Positions 16,803-25,690 are shown, counted from the stretch's first letter. The stretch: 64,000 nucleotides of DNA from Arthrobacter globiformis NBRC 12137 (GCF_000238915.1 NZ_BAEG01000075.1:1-64000), one strand, 5' to 3'. The notes: generated by a model from the letters alone, not told the origin. Numbers and translations are program-made.

Positions 16803-18256
16803 ACACCCGCAGCCATCCCGCCGTCCCCACCGAGGTGCCCCGCCTCGAGGACAAGACCATCCAGCCCATCCCACTGAACGAGCGCCACGGAAAGGCGCGG
16901 GACCTCTTCACCATCTGGTTCGGTTCCAACATCATGATCATGACCATCGTGACCGGCGGACTCGCCACCACGGTGTTCGGGCTCAGCTTTGTGCCCGCCA
17001 TCGTCGGAATCATCCTTGGAAACGTGATCGGTGGCATCTTCATGGCGCTCCACTCCGCCCAGGGACCGCAATTGGGCGTGGCACAGATGATCCAGACCCG
17101 CGGCCAATTCGGCTCCTTCGGGGCGCTGCTGATCGTTGTCATCGTCGTGATCATGTACGTCGGATTCTTCGCTGCGAACCTCGTCTTCGGCGGCGAAGCC
17201 ATGGCAGCGGTCAGCCCGGGCATCAGTGTCGACGCGGGCATCATCATCATCGGCGTCGTGAGCGTCATTGCCACGATCTTCGGCTACCGGCTCATTCACG
17301 CCTATGCACGTTTCCTGAGCATCGTGGCCGGTTTGGCATCGCTTCTGGCCTTCGCCTGGATCATGTTCGTCCACGGGCTGCCCGCCACCTTCCTGGACCA
17401 GGGAAACTTCAACTGGGTTGGCTTCATGGCCACCATGTCCGTGTCCGCCCTGTGGCAACTTGCCTACGCTCCCTACGTCTCGGACTACTCCCGCTACATG
17501 CCGCAAGGCACCGGCTCGGCCCCGGCGTTCTGGGCATCCTACTCAGGCTGCGTCCTGGGAACTCTCTTCCCGATGATCCTGGGTGCCTTGGTCGGAACCC
17601 TCGCCACCACGCTGGGCGCCGATGCAGGCAACATCGAGATCGTCGGCAGCATGGGGGCCTTGCTCCAGCCGTGGACCCTGGCCGTCGTCGGAATCTTCTG
17701 CCTCGGCGTCGCGGCGTCGAACGCCATGAACCTTTACTGCGGCGTCCTGTGCAGCCTCACCATTGGGCAGACGTTCAAGCCAAGCTGGCTGCCGCGCGCC
17801 AAGACCCGGAGCGTTGCGGCAATCATCCTCTTCACCATCGCACTCCTGATCGCGCTGTTCGCACGCGACAATTTCATCCTCTTCTATACGAACTTCCTTT
17901 CCTTCCTGATGTACGTGCTGGTTCCCTGGACGGCCATCAACCTGGTGGACTACTACCTTCTCCGGCACGGCGATTACAGGGTTGAAGACTTCTTCAAGCG
18001 CGACGGCGGAGTGTACGGCCGGTTCAACTGGGTAGCCATCGGTTCCTACGTTGCGGGCGCCCTGGTCCAGCTTCCGTTTTCGTCCACAGCGGTGTACACC
18101 GGACCCGTTGCGGCAGCCATGGGCGGCGTGGACCTGTCGTGGATTGTCGGCCTGGTGGCGGTGGCTCCGCTCTACTACGTCGCGGCACGCATTTTCCGGA
18201 ATAAGGCGGAGGCCGTTCCCCTTCAAGCCTCCACGCTCACAGCCGACATGGTCTGA
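16799..18256 (+). CDS. NCS1-family permease (cytosine/purine/guanidine-type)
   Basis: 485 residues with about 12 hydrophobic helices. Family features are the N-terminal RHGKARDLFTIWFGSN segment, ALHSAQGPQLGVAQMIQTRGQFG in helix 3, and YAPYVSDYSRYMP around the middle. NCS1 carriers import nucleobases, allantoin, hydantoins, thiamine precursors or related small N-compounds, coupled to H+ or Na+. Its translational coupling (ATGA overlap) to the ureohydrolase suggests it imports that enzyme's substrate. A second member of the same subfamily lies at 30033-31454; the two share most motifs. Confidence 0.9.
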   Translation: MNTRSHPAVPTEVPRLEDKTIQPIPLNERHGKARDLFTIWFGSNIMIMTIVTGGLATTVFGLSFVPAIVGIILGNVIGGIFMALHSAQGPQLGVAQMIQTRGQFGSFGALLIVVIVVIMYVGFFAANLVFGGEAMAAVSPGISVDAGIIIIGVVSVIATIFGYRLIHAYARFLSIVAGLASLLAFAWIMFVHGLPATFLDQGNFNWVGFMATMSVSALWQLAYAPYVSDYSRYMPQGTGSAPAFWASYSGCVLGTLFPMILGALVGTLATTLGADAGNIEIVGSMGALLQPWTLAVVGIFCLGVAASNAMNLYCGVLCSLTIGQTFKPSWLPRAKTRSVAAIILFTIALLIALFARDNFILFYTNFLSFLMYVLVPWTAINLVDYYLLRHGDYRVEDFFKRDGGVYGRFNWVAIGSYVAGALVQLPFSSTAVYTGPVAAAMGGVDLSWIVGLVAVAPLYYVAARIFRNKAEAVPLQASTLTADMV

Positions 18257-18312
18257 GGCACCCAGACGGTAAGCCAGGCGGCCCGCCCGCCGGCCAACAG
18301 CCGGCACACCCG

Positions 18313-18366
18313 CTCCCATCAACTCCCGCACTCCCATCAACTCCAGCACTCCCATCAACTCCGGCG
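18313..18366 (+). repeat. Three tandem copies of an 18-bp unit
   Basis: CTCCCATCAACTCC recurs at 18313, 18331 and 18349 with an 18-bp period in the 144-base gap between permease and aldehyde dehydrogenase genes. The unit is nearly invariant apart from the linking bases. It lies upstream of the dehydrogenase ribosome binding site and does not look like a terminator. Confidence 0.8.
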
Positions 18367-18400
18367 CCGTGATCGGCGAAGAAAACAAAAAGGTGACCCA

Positions 18401-19924
18401 ATGACACTCATCGACACCCAGCAGCAGTTCACCGTCCGACGCCCCAGCGAAGGCAAAAGCTCCCCCGCGGACCGCAGCCCCTCGAGCCTCTTGCCCCCTG
18501 CAGGCCACTTCATCGGCGGATCGTTCGTTCCAGGTTCCTCCAGCGACGTCATCGACGTCATCGACCCCACCACCGAGCAGGTCATCGCCTCCGTGCAGGC
18601 CGGCACGGCGGCCGACGTCGACGTTGCTGTTGAGGCCGCCGTGACGGCCCAGAAGGCGTGGGGTGCCACCACACCGAAGGAGCGGTCCGAGGTCCTGAAC
18701 CTGATCGCGAACATCATCGAAGCCAACCGCGACGCCTTCGAAACCATCGAATCCGCCAATACCGGCAAGCCCCGGACCGTCGCGGAAGACGACGTCGCCA
18801 GCACTATCGATACCTTCCGTTTCATGGCCGGCGCCTCCCGCGCACTGACCTCCATGGCTGGTGGCGACTACGCGACGGGCCACACCTCGGTCATCCTGAG
18901 GGAGCCGGTGGGCGTCGTCGGCGTCATCACGCCGTGGAATTACCCGCTTCTGATGGCCGCCTGGAAGATCGCCCCCATCCTGGCCGCCGGAAACAGCATC
19001 GTCCTCAAGCCGTCCGAGCAGACGCCACTCTCGACGCTGAAGCTCGCGGAACTCGTGGCCGGACGCATTCCGGATGGAATTCTCAACGTCGTTACGGGTC
19101 AAGGCCGGACCGTTGGCCAGCGGCTCTCCGAACACCCCGATGTTGCCCTTGTCGCCTTGACCGGAAGCGTCGTCAGCGGGCAGGCAGTGGCGGCGACGGC
19201 CGCGAAATCGGTCAAGCGCGTGCACCTGGAACTCGGCGGGAAGGCCCCGGTCGTTGTGTTTCCCGACGCCGACCTCCGCGCAGCCGCTGCCGGGGTGCGA
19301 AACACCGGCTACTGGAACGCCGGCCAGGACTGTGGCGCCGCGTGCCGGGTGCTCGTGCACGAATCCGTGGCTGCCGAGTTCACCGAACACCTGGTGCGCG
19401 AAGTCGGCACCTTGGTGGTCGGGGCGCCGGAGGCTGGGGCCGACGTCGAAATCGGCCCCATGATTTCCCGCCCGCACTACGAACGGGTCAAGGAATCACT
19501 CGCCGAGGCCGCTGCAGCCGGCCTGCACATGGCGATTGGCGGTTCAGCCCTTGAAGGCCCCGGCTATTTCATCGAGCCAACAGTGATCAGCGACGTGCCG
19601 GCCGGAGCACACATAGCGACGCACGAGATCTTTGGTCCCGTCGTCACCGTGGAAACGTTCGCGTCCACAGAAGAGGCCATTACCCGGGCCAACGAGAGCC
19701 CCTACGGCTTGTCCGCCTCGGTATGGACCCGGGATTCAAGCCTCTCGCTGAGCGTTCCGAAGCAACTCGACTTTGGCACTGTATGGGTCAATGCACACCT
19801 GGTGCTGGCTTGCGAGGTGCCGTGGGGCGGATTCAAGGGCTCCGGCTACGGCCGCGACCTCTCGCTCTACGCCCTGGACGACTACTCCCGCACCAAGCAC
19901 GTCATGATCAACCACGGCGCATGA
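18401..19924 (+). CDS. NAD-dependent aldehyde dehydrogenase, aminobutyraldehyde-type
   Basis: 507 residues. Catalytic Glu in LELGGKAP and catalytic Cys in [12 protein letters not shown] are present; the latter context resembles gamma-aminobutyraldehyde dehydrogenases (PatD/YdcW type). The cofactor-binding TPWNYP and the GSVVSGQAV loop are also as expected. An N-terminal extension of about 25 residues precedes the first domain. AAAGGTGA precedes the ATG at 18401. It would oxidise an aminoaldehyde to the amino acid, which fits a polyamine or guanidinoamine route. It is in the same operon as the ureohydrolase and permease, with a tandem repeat in the upstream gap. Confidence 0.88.
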   Translation: MTLIDTQQQFTVRRPSEGKSSPADRSPSSLLPPAGHFIGGSFVPGSSSDVIDVIDPTTEQVIASVQAGTAADVDVAVEAAVTAQKAWGATTPKERSEVLNLIANIIEANRDAFETIESANTGKPRTVAEDDVASTIDTFRFMAGASRALTSMAGGDYATGHTSVILREPVGVVGVITPWNYPLLMAAWKIAPILAAGNSIVLKPSEQTPLSTLKLAELVAGRIPDGILNVVTGQGRTVGQRLSEHPDVALVALTGSVVSGQAVAATAAKSVKRVHLELGGKAPVVVFPDADLRAAAAGVRNTGYWNAGQDCGAACRVLVHESVAAEFTEHLVREVGTLVVGAPEAGADVEIGPMISRPHYERVKESLAEAAAAGLHMAIGGSALEGPGYFIEPTVISDVPAGAHIATHEIFGPVVTVETFASTEEAITRANESPYGLSASVWTRDSSLSLSVPKQLDFGTVWVNAHLVLACEVPWGGFKGSGYGRDLSLYALDDYSRTKHVMINHGA

Positions 19925-19952
19925 GCGTTCAGACAAGCAACGGAGCTTAGCA

Positions 19953-21248
19953 ATGACCACCATGAACCTTCCCCGCAACACATCGCCGGCACACGCCGCC
20001 ACTCCGCCCGTCCCCTTCGGAACGGACGTCACGTGGACCAACTGGGGCGGGAACCAGAGCGCCACGCCGGCCTTCACTGTCCGGCCACGGACTGAACAGG
20101 AAGCGCTCGACGCCGTCCGTTTCGCCATCCGCGAAGGCCTGCCCGTGCGGGCGGTCGGCTCAGGACATTCGTCCTCGCCGCTGGTCCAGACGGGCGGCGT
20201 CCTGATGGACATGTCCGCTCTGTCCGCAATCACCGGAACCGACCGTGACCGGCGTCGAGCCAGGGCCCTGGCCGGCACCACCATCAACGCGTTCGGTGAT
20301 CCGCTATGGGAGCAGGGCCTGGCCCTCGGCAACCAGGGCGACATCGACAAGCAGCAGATTGCCGGAGCGCTCTCAACCAGCACCCACGGTTCCGGGAAGA
20401 ACCTGGGCAGCTTCTCGTCGAACCTTCGGTGGGTAAAGCTGATCAACGGCCATGGGGAAATCGTCGAAATCGGTGAGGGCCAGCTCCGCGAGCTCCGGGC
20501 CGCACAGGTGGCTTTAGGAACACTCGGGATTTTCCTGGAGGTGGAACTGGCGGTTGAGGACCGCTACTACCTGCAGGAACAAATCACCTACCCCACGTGG
20601 GAGGAGACGGCCTCGACGTGGGATGCGGATATCGACACCAACAGGCATTACTCCTTCCTCTGGTGCCCGGAAGATGGTTCCTGCGAGCTCCTGGACCTTC
20701 CGGGCTCACCGGACCAGAACATGAGAAACCGCAGCTACACCAAGCGGTACAACGTCGCGCACATCCGGGACGAACAGGAAATCTCCGGTGTGGAAGGAGC
20801 CCGCTTGGATCGCTCCTACCGTATCTATCCGGACGGATTCAATACGCAGTTCCATGAACTCGAGTACTTCGTTCGCAGCGAGGACGGGCTGGCAGCGGTC
20901 GAAGCTGTCCAGGAGCTGATCCGCACCAGGCACTCCGATCAGAAGTACCCTGTGGAGGTCCGCTGGGTGAAGGCTGACGAAGGCTACATGTCCCAGTTCC
21001 AGGGACGCGACACCACTGTCATCACCTTGACCACCGAGCCAGGGACCGACTACTGGCAGTTCTTCCGGGACGCCGACGCTGTACTCCAGGAATTCGAGCC
21101 GCGTGCCCACTGGGGAAAGATCCATTTCATGACCAGGAGCCGTCTGGAACGCCTCTACCCCGAGCTCGACACGTTCATCCAGGTGCGCCGCGAGTTCGAT
21201 CCCCGCGGAATATTCCTCAACGACCACACCCGCGCCCTGGTGGGCTGA
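19953..21248 (+). CDS. FAD-linked oxidase of the aldonolactone/alditol oxidase family
   Basis: 431 residues. The N-terminal FAD_binding_4 domain has RAVGSGHSSSPLVQTGG, whose His is the flavin-attachment position in alditol/aldonolactone oxidases, and STHGSGKNLG. The C-terminal ALO domain ends with HWGKIHFM, the flavin-proximal motif, and RREFDPRGIFLND. Members use O2 or a dehydrogenase mechanism on polyols, aldonolactones or, in some actinobacteria, amines. Its substrate here is not evident from sequence. It is the last gene of the ureohydrolase operon, 28 bases after the dehydrogenase, with GGAG before the ATG. Confidence 0.82.
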   Translation: MTTMNLPRNTSPAHAATPPVPFGTDVTWTNWGGNQSATPAFTVRPRTEQEALDAVRFAIREGLPVRAVGSGHSSSPLVQTGGVLMDMSALSAITGTDRDRRRARALAGTTINAFGDPLWEQGLALGNQGDIDKQQIAGALSTSTHGSGKNLGSFSSNLRWVKLINGHGEIVEIGEGQLRELRAAQVALGTLGIFLEVELAVEDRYYLQEQITYPTWEETASTWDADIDTNRHYSFLWCPEDGSCELLDLPGSPDQNMRNRSYTKRYNVAHIRDEQEISGVEGARLDRSYRIYPDGFNTQFHELEYFVRSEDGLAAVEAVQELIRTRHSDQKYPVEVRWVKADEGYMSQFQGRDTTVITLTTEPGTDYWQFFRDADAVLQEFEPRAHWGKIHFMTRSRLERLYPELDTFIQVRREFDPRGIFLNDHTRALVG

Positions 21249-21257
21249 ACGCGCGAA

Positions 21258-21285
21258 GTCGCTGGGCGCCCTGCGGCAGCGCGAC
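21258..21285. terminator. Weak hairpin between convergent genes
   Basis: GTCGCTG and CAGCGCGAC can pair with one bulged C in the 54-base gap between the FAD oxidase and the converging GntR gene. There is no T-run. Confidence 0.25.
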
Positions 21286-21302
21286 GTGCAGATTGGTATC
21301 AG

Positions 21303-22790
21303 CTAACGAAGCGCTCCGGGTTGCTCGCCCGGGCGTTGGCCGTCGAGGGGCTGGGGGGTCTGGTCTTCGTCGGGGGTTCCGGTGCAGAGCCACCATGGCA
21401 CGCCCGGGAGGGGTCGTCGTACGACGTGGCCGGCTGCCGGGATGGTTCCGCCAACGAAGCGGCCTGTGTTGGTGGCGATGACCGTGCCATGCTGGTCCAC
21501 GATGCAGGTGTTCGGCGGCAAAGGCCGCAGCAGGGGGTCGAACGCGGTCTGGAGCTGGCTGACGCGCACGTCGGCACCGAGGGCTCCGACATAATCACCG
21601 GCAATGATGACGCGCTTGCTGAAGGTGATGATGTTCTCGTTCGTTCCGCTCGCATCCACGTACGCGTGACTGGTGTGGATCGGGTTGTCGTCGCCGGGAT
21701 CCTCAGGGCGCCATGGTGCGGTGGCGAAATCGTAAAGGTCCATGTCGATGTAGAGCCGCTGTGGCGACTCGGGCCCCGCGGGCGTGTAGCACCAGGTGAT
21801 CCAGCTCTCGCCGAAGTAGGACTGGTCGGCGACGAAGCCGGTTCCATACAGGAATGGAACGCCGATGACCACGGCCCTTCGGGCCGCACCATAGATGTCC
21901 GAGTCGGCCCGGTCCCGGCTGACTCCGGACCCGATGCTGGCGCGCACCGCTTGCTCGACCTCGCGCATGGATGCCGCAGCGGTTCCGTAAAACATGGCGG
22001 CGAGTGATTCGATGGCGGCCAGGGCGTCATCGCCGGAAGCGGACCCGTGCGGCGAATCAGTCGCTGTGCCATCCAGCTCCATTCGCTCGTCGATGACCAG
22101 GTTCATGTCCCGCCTGACGTGTTCCTCCGCCAGCGCTCGGGCCAGCTCTGCGTCACCTGCCCTGATCGCCTCCACGATCCTTGCGTGGTCTTCTGCGGCG
22201 GCGTCCTTATGGCCCGCCGGGTCCACCCAGATCAGCGGGCCCACCTCGGCCTGCAGCGCCACCTCTTGTCGGGTCAGCCTGACCGACCCCGAGCTGGCCG
22301 CGAGCTCGATGTGGAACTTGCTGTCCGCCCGGATCGCGTCCGCCGCCTGCACGCAGTCCCGGATCTCGACCGATGCGTGGTCGAGGCGTCCCATCGAAAG
22401 CCGATGGGACTGGTTAGCCGACGCGGCTGCGGCGCAGCCGGCCAGGAAAGCGCGGTATTCCCTCAGATCCCGCAGGTCTTCCAGAGAATAGGACCCAAGG
22501 GACTGGCGCTGCATGCGGGCGATGTCCCCGGTGTTGGCCTTCACGAAGCTCCCGCCGCCTTTGCCGCGCCGGGTCTCCACCAAACCCATCCCGCGCAGTT
22601 CGGCCAGCGCGGCCCGCAGCGTCAGAGTGGAAACGCCCATCGCGGAGGCAAGGTAACTTTCGCTGGGCAGCTGGGAACCGTCTTCGAGTACACCCAGTTC
22701 GATGGCATGGCGCAGCCGGCGTCCGACCTCCTCCCCCCGGTCGGCTGCCTCCAACGGCGCGAAGGCCAGTTGCTCTTTCCATGTGGTCAT
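21303..22790 (-). CDS. GntR-FCD transcriptional regulator fused to a C-terminal Cache-like sensor
   Basis: 495 residues, about twice the length of ordinary FadR-type regulators. Residues 10-80 form the GntR winged helix (LPSESYLASAMGVSTLTLRAAL, RRGKGGGSFV), and about 90-235 the all-helical FCD effector domain. After a Ser/Gly/Asp linker, about 250-470 resemble a Cache/PDC ligand-binding domain (TWCYTPAGPESPQRLYID, then FSKRVIIAGDYVGALGADVRVSQLQ). Cache domains are normally extracellular in chemoreceptors and kinases; here no transmembrane segment is visible, so it would be cytoplasmic. Two effector domains on one DNA-binding domain suggest dual ligand sensing. It is divergent from a 47-aa gene whose promoter carries a direct-repeat site. 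Confidence 0.85.
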   Translation of the reverse strand: MTTWKEQLAFAPLEAADRGEEVGRRLRHAIELGVLEDGSQLPSESYLASAMGVSTLTLRAALAELRGMGLVETRRGKGGGSFVKANTGDIARMQRQSLGSYSLEDLRDLREYRAFLAGCAAAASANQSHRLSMGRLDHASVEIRDCVQAADAIRADSKFHIELAASSGSVRLTRQEVALQAEVGPLIWVDPAGHKDAAAEDHARIVEAIRAGDAELARALAEEHVRRDMNLVIDERMELDGTATDSPHGSASGDDALAAIESLAAMFYGTAAASMREVEQAVRASIGSGVSRDRADSDIYGAARRAVVIGVPFLYGTGFVADQSYFGESWITWCYTPAGPESPQRLYIDMDLYDFATAPWRPEDPGDDNPIHTSHAYVDASGTNENIITFSKRVIIAGDYVGALGADVRVSQLQTAFDPLLRPLPPNTCIVDQHGTVIATNTGRFVGGTIPAAGHVVRRPLPGVPWWLCTGTPDEDQTPQPLDGQRPGEQPGALR

Positions 22791-22822
22791 TGCGCGCCTC
22801 CTGAAGACGTGACATTTAACCT

Positions 22823-22860
22823 TGAATGTCTATTGACCTTTATCCATGAACGTCTATAGT
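22823..22860 (+). promoter_or_regulatory. Promoter with overlapping direct-repeat operator
   Basis: TTGACC (22833-22838) and TATAGT (22855-22860) with a 16-base spacer make one of the best sigma-70-type promoters in the window, reading toward the 47-aa gene. TGAATGTCTATTG (22823-22835) and TGAACGTCTATAG (22847-22859) are near-identical direct repeats 24 bp apart, one overlapping each core element. This is the pattern expected for repression by the divergent GntR protein. Confidence 0.65.
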
Positions 22861-22908
22861 TAACTGTATCACCAAGGAGTTCTAGGGCCGCTGGAGAAAG
22901 GAAAGCCA

Positions 22909-23052
22909 ATGACACGGGAAGAAGCCTTCGCACGATGCACGCCGGACTCGTACGTCGAGTTCTACGGCGGTCGCTGGCTCGTCGTGCCATTCGCCCAGGT
23001 GGAGCAGCCCCGGTTCTTCGTCTGCACGCCCCGGACCTCCCGCAGCCAGTAG
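22909..23052 (+). CDS. Small protein of 47 residues under a strong promoter
   Basis: ATG at 22909 with AAAGGA 6 bases upstream, stop TAG at 23050-23052. The protein begins MTREEAFARCTPDSYVEFY and continues with GGRWLVVPFAQVEQPRFFVC, ending TPRTSRSQ. It has two Cys and aromatic residues, with no transmembrane segment. I do not recognise a family. The start is about 42 bases after the predicted transcription start, so the promoter, operator and ribosome binding site are all in register. No downstream operon partner is evident, so it may be a small regulator or effector controlled by the GntR-Cache protein. Confidence 0.5.
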   Translation: MTREEAFARCTPDSYVEFYGGRWLVVPFAQVEQPRFFVCTPRTSRSQ

Positions 23053-23664
23053 CCCAACCGGAAGACAGCTCAACCTGCTGACCCGATGCCAGGTAGCGGC
23101 CATTATCAGCACCTCGGCAAAAATCATGAGGACGCCTCCCGCCCGTTCCGCAAAATCAGGACACTAGAGACCGGCTGATCTGCCTGTGGCTGGGGCCTTC
23201 GCACCCTGAATGACCTCCGTTGACCGGCCCAGCCCCTGACCCGAAAAGCCCAGCGGGCGGCCAGTGGAATTCCTGAATTCGTCCGCTCCAGGCCAGTGTC
23301 GGCGCCCGTCTAATGGCAAATCTCACACGTCCCCCATGCCGAGTCCAGGGCGGAGAACTGGCAAAATTGGGGACAGGAGTTCAACCCGACGGCGGCCGCA
23401 CTGATTGGCCGCAAACCATCAGTCGCCCGGTATATCAAGGTCCAAGTGCAGATCCGTAAGTGACGTCGTGCCGGTGCCCGGATGCGTCGACGCATTCCTT
23501 GCCCAGCTTCTGCCGCCGGCCCCAAGCCCGAACGTCAGGGAAGCAGGCCATGAATGCCTGCGGAACCGCGGTCCTTGGCCCGGGCCGGAGGTCACCCTGG
23601 GCTCCTATGCCGTGCACATGATGAAACGGTGAGATCCGGCATCAACCGACACTCAGGAACCGAA
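23053..23664. other. Gene-poor stretch, nothing convincing
   Basis: No frame with a good start and family resemblance was found. A short frame near 23352-23455 reads NWGQEFNPTAAALIGRKPSVARYIK and looks like a fragment of an unrecognised protein. The region separates the GntR-controlled small gene from a Cys4 protein and a MazG-like remnant, and probably contains further decayed sequence. Confidence 0.4.
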
Positions 23665-23940
23665 ATGCTTAAAGACACAATCTACTGCGAGGTCTGCTGG
23701 ACGAATCCGGGGCACGCCCACATCCGCGACATGCCCATCTGCTCGTCATGCATCGAGGGATTCAACATGACCGGTCTCCACCGTCTCGTGTACTTGGATC
23801 GGGAGCCGTACGAGACGCTGGACGGGCAGCGAATGACCGATGCCGAGGCCAAAGGCGGTCGTGAGCCCGCCCTTTTTAGCCCGCGCGACAGCGAACAGCT
23901 CTTTTTGGCTCGGTTTGCCAGCCTCGTAGCGGCGTTCTGA
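23665..23940 (+). CDS. Small CxxC...CxxC protein of unknown function
   Basis: 91 residues from an ATG preceded by CAGGAA at about 7 bases. The N-terminal half has CEVC (residues 9-12) and CSSC (29-32), a probable zinc-binding four-cysteine knuckle, in the context YCEVCWTNPGHAH and DMPICSSCIEGF. The C-terminal half is polar. No family was recognised. It shares its frame with the MazG-like remnant just downstream. It could be a genuine small regulator or an ORFan in a decaying region. Confidence 0.5.
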   Translation: MLKDTIYCEVCWTNPGHAHIRDMPICSSCIEGFNMTGLHRLVYLDREPYETLDGQRMTDAEAKGGREPALFSPRDSEQLFLARFASLVAAF

Positions 23941-24006
23941 CGCACCCGCAGCAGGATCCCGACAACGCCCCTGGTCCGTGCATGGGCTATCAACCGCTCT
24001 GGGAGC

Positions 24007-24168
24007 AATTCCACACGCCTACGGCTCGCCGATGTGCTGGACGTCGACCTCGAAGCGGCACTCCGGACCAAAATCGAGCTCAATGCGCAGAAATACCCCA
24101 TAGAACTCGCCCGCGGCAGCGCCTTGAAATACACCGCCCTGGCCGCAAAACGTGCAGCGGAAAGCTAG
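24007..24168 (+). pseudogene. 3' remnant of a MazG-like nucleotide pyrophosphohydrolase
   Basis: The frame ending at TAG 24166-24168 reads LRLADVLDVDLEAALRTK, then IELNAQKYPIELARGSALKYTAL. This is the recognisable C-terminal third of small MazG-like (dCTPase/RS21-C6-type) nucleotide pyrophosphohydrolases, where LADxLgvdL and KYPve-ARG-ALKYTeL are conserved. The catalytic N-terminal helices with the EExxE motif are missing and there is no start codon, so only a tail survives. Confidence 0.65.
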
Positions 24169-24490
24169 CCAACCTCCGCGAACCTCTGGCCTCATACTGC
24201 CCGTCGGCGTACTGCACCGCCGACGCCGATTGGCTGGCAGAGGCTGATTGGCTGGTAGACGGGGCCAGCCCAGTTGAGCTAGCTGCCCCTCCGGGCCCAG
24301 AGGCGCAGCCGGTAATGGCCGCGGCAGCGGCCTCCTGCTGATGGAAGTATCAGGGTGAGTCGATCATCCACTGCGATGCGGATCACCTTTTGGTCTGATA
24401 TATTAGTTTTGTTCTTTGATATATATTAGCTCTCGTGAGATCTGGTTTCTTCGGAGGATCGATCGTCAACTCGATGAGGAGTGAAATAGC
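24169..24490 (+). promoter_or_regulatory. AT-rich promoter region with twin repeat before the aminotransferase
   Basis: The first half (to about 24340) holds nothing recognisable apart from an 18-bp period duplication of GATTGGCTGG at 24228 and 24246. The second half is unusually AT-rich for this genome and contains TGATATATTAG (24396-24406) and TGATATATATTAG (24417-24429), near-direct repeats 21 bp apart that probably form an operator or UP-like element. GAGGAG precedes the aminotransferase ATG. Confidence 0.5.
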
Positions 24491-25690
24491 ATGCAGCAAC
24501 TTGCGCACCGGCTCGAACGCCTAGGCACCGAAACCGCCTTCAGCGTTGCCCAAGCCGCGGCCGCCTGGAAGGCGAAGGGGAACTTGGTGTACCCCTTCCA
24601 CCTCGGCGATATCAACATCCCGACCGCGCCGAACATCGTGGAAGCGATGAACCGCGCGATCGCGGACGGCTACACGGGCTACTGCCCCGGCCCCGGCATC
24701 CCGCAGCTGCGTGAAGCCCTCGCCGACGACATCGGCTCGCGCCGCGGTATCGAGTTCTCCCCCGAGAACGTGGTCGTGATGACCGGCGGGAAGCCCGTCA
24801 TCACGAAGTTCCTGCAGGCGGTCATGAACCCCGGCCAGGAAGTGCTCTACCCCAACCCGGGCTTCCCGATCTATGAATCGCAGATCGAGTACCTCGGCGG
24901 CACGGCTGTCCCGTACCGCTACGTACCCACGAGCACGGGCTTCGCCATCGACCTTGAGCAGATCCGCGCCTCGATCACACCCAACACGGTCGCAATTATC
25001 TACAACGACCTGCAGAACCCCATCTCAGCCGAGTCGACTGCAGCCGAGCGCGAGGCCATCGCACAGCTCGCCATAGAACACGACCTCTGGGTCCTCTCCG
25101 ACGAGGCCTACTTCGAGACCCGCTACGAGGGCGTCTCAAGCTCGATCACATCGATCCCCGGCATGGCAGAGCGTACCGTCATCCTCTACACGTTCAGCAA
25201 GAAGTTCGCCATGACCGGCTCCCGCCTCGGCTGCGCCGTCGCCCCGCGCGAGATCGCCCAGGTGCTCAGCACGCTCAACACCAACGACGAGTCCTGCACC
25301 ACCCACTACGTGCAGTGGGCCGGCGTCGAAGCCCTCCGCGGCCCGCAGGATTCCGTGCAGCACATGCTTGACATCCTGCAGACGCGCCGGGACACCGCCT
25401 GCGAACTCGTGAACTCCATCCCCGGCATGCACGTCGCCGTGCCGCAGTCGACGTTCTACCTGTTCCCCGACGTCACCGAGGTCATGGAGCGCATGGGCTA
25501 CACGGCAGTCGGCGACTTCGCCTCTGACGCCCTGTACAAGACCGGCGTCTCCTTCTGCACACGCGAGCACTTCGGCCGACGCCTGCCCGGTGAGGAGCGG
25601 CAGTACATCCGGCTCGCCTACTCGGGCATCGAGGTGCCGGACATCCGGGACGGCCTCGGACGCCTGCGCGAATGGATCGAGACGGCATGA
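24491..25690 (+). CDS. PLP-dependent aminotransferase, class I/II
   Basis: 399 residues, fold type I. The pyridoxal lysine lies in YTFSKKFAMTGSRLG (about residue 237) and the cofactor-binding Asp in WVLSDEAYFE. The usual NPxNPTG motif is YNDLQNPISA. The N-terminus has FHLGDINIPTAPN and GYTGYCPGPGIPQLREAL, typical of AspB-like enzymes. The substrate is not predictable. The gene is translationally coupled (ATGA) to a 2-hydroxyacid dehydrogenase, implying deamination to a 2-oxo acid that is then reduced, for example a serine/hydroxypyruvate or alanine/glyoxylate type route. Confidence 0.85.
   Translation: MQQLAHRLERLGTETAFSVAQAAAAWKAKGNLVYPFHLGDINIPTAPNIVEAMNRAIADGYTGYCPGPGIPQLREALADDIGSRRGIEFSPENVVVMTGGKPVITKFLQAVMNPGQEVLYPNPGFPIYESQIEYLGGTAVPYRYVPTSTGFAIDLEQIRASITPNTVAIIYNDLQNPISAESTAAEREAIAQLAIEHDLWVLSDEAYFETRYEGVSSSITSIPGMAERTVILYTFSKKFAMTGSRLGCAVAPREIAQVLSTLNTNDESCTTHYVQWAGVEALRGPQDSVQHMLDILQTRRDTACELVNSIPGMHVAVPQSTFYLFPDVTEVMERMGYTAVGDFASDALYKTGVSFCTREHFGRRLPGEERQYIRLAYSGIEVPDIRDGLGRLREWIETA

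Noticed and set aside
17543..19477. 644-residue minus-strand frame across permease and dehydrogenase genes
   Set aside because: It spans two well-identified genes and their gap. Its repetitive ELMG segment is just the complement of the 18-bp tandem repeat.
23405..23632. 75-residue plus-strand frame
   Set aside because: No ribosome binding site, no recognisable pattern and Pro-rich composition; treated as non-coding.
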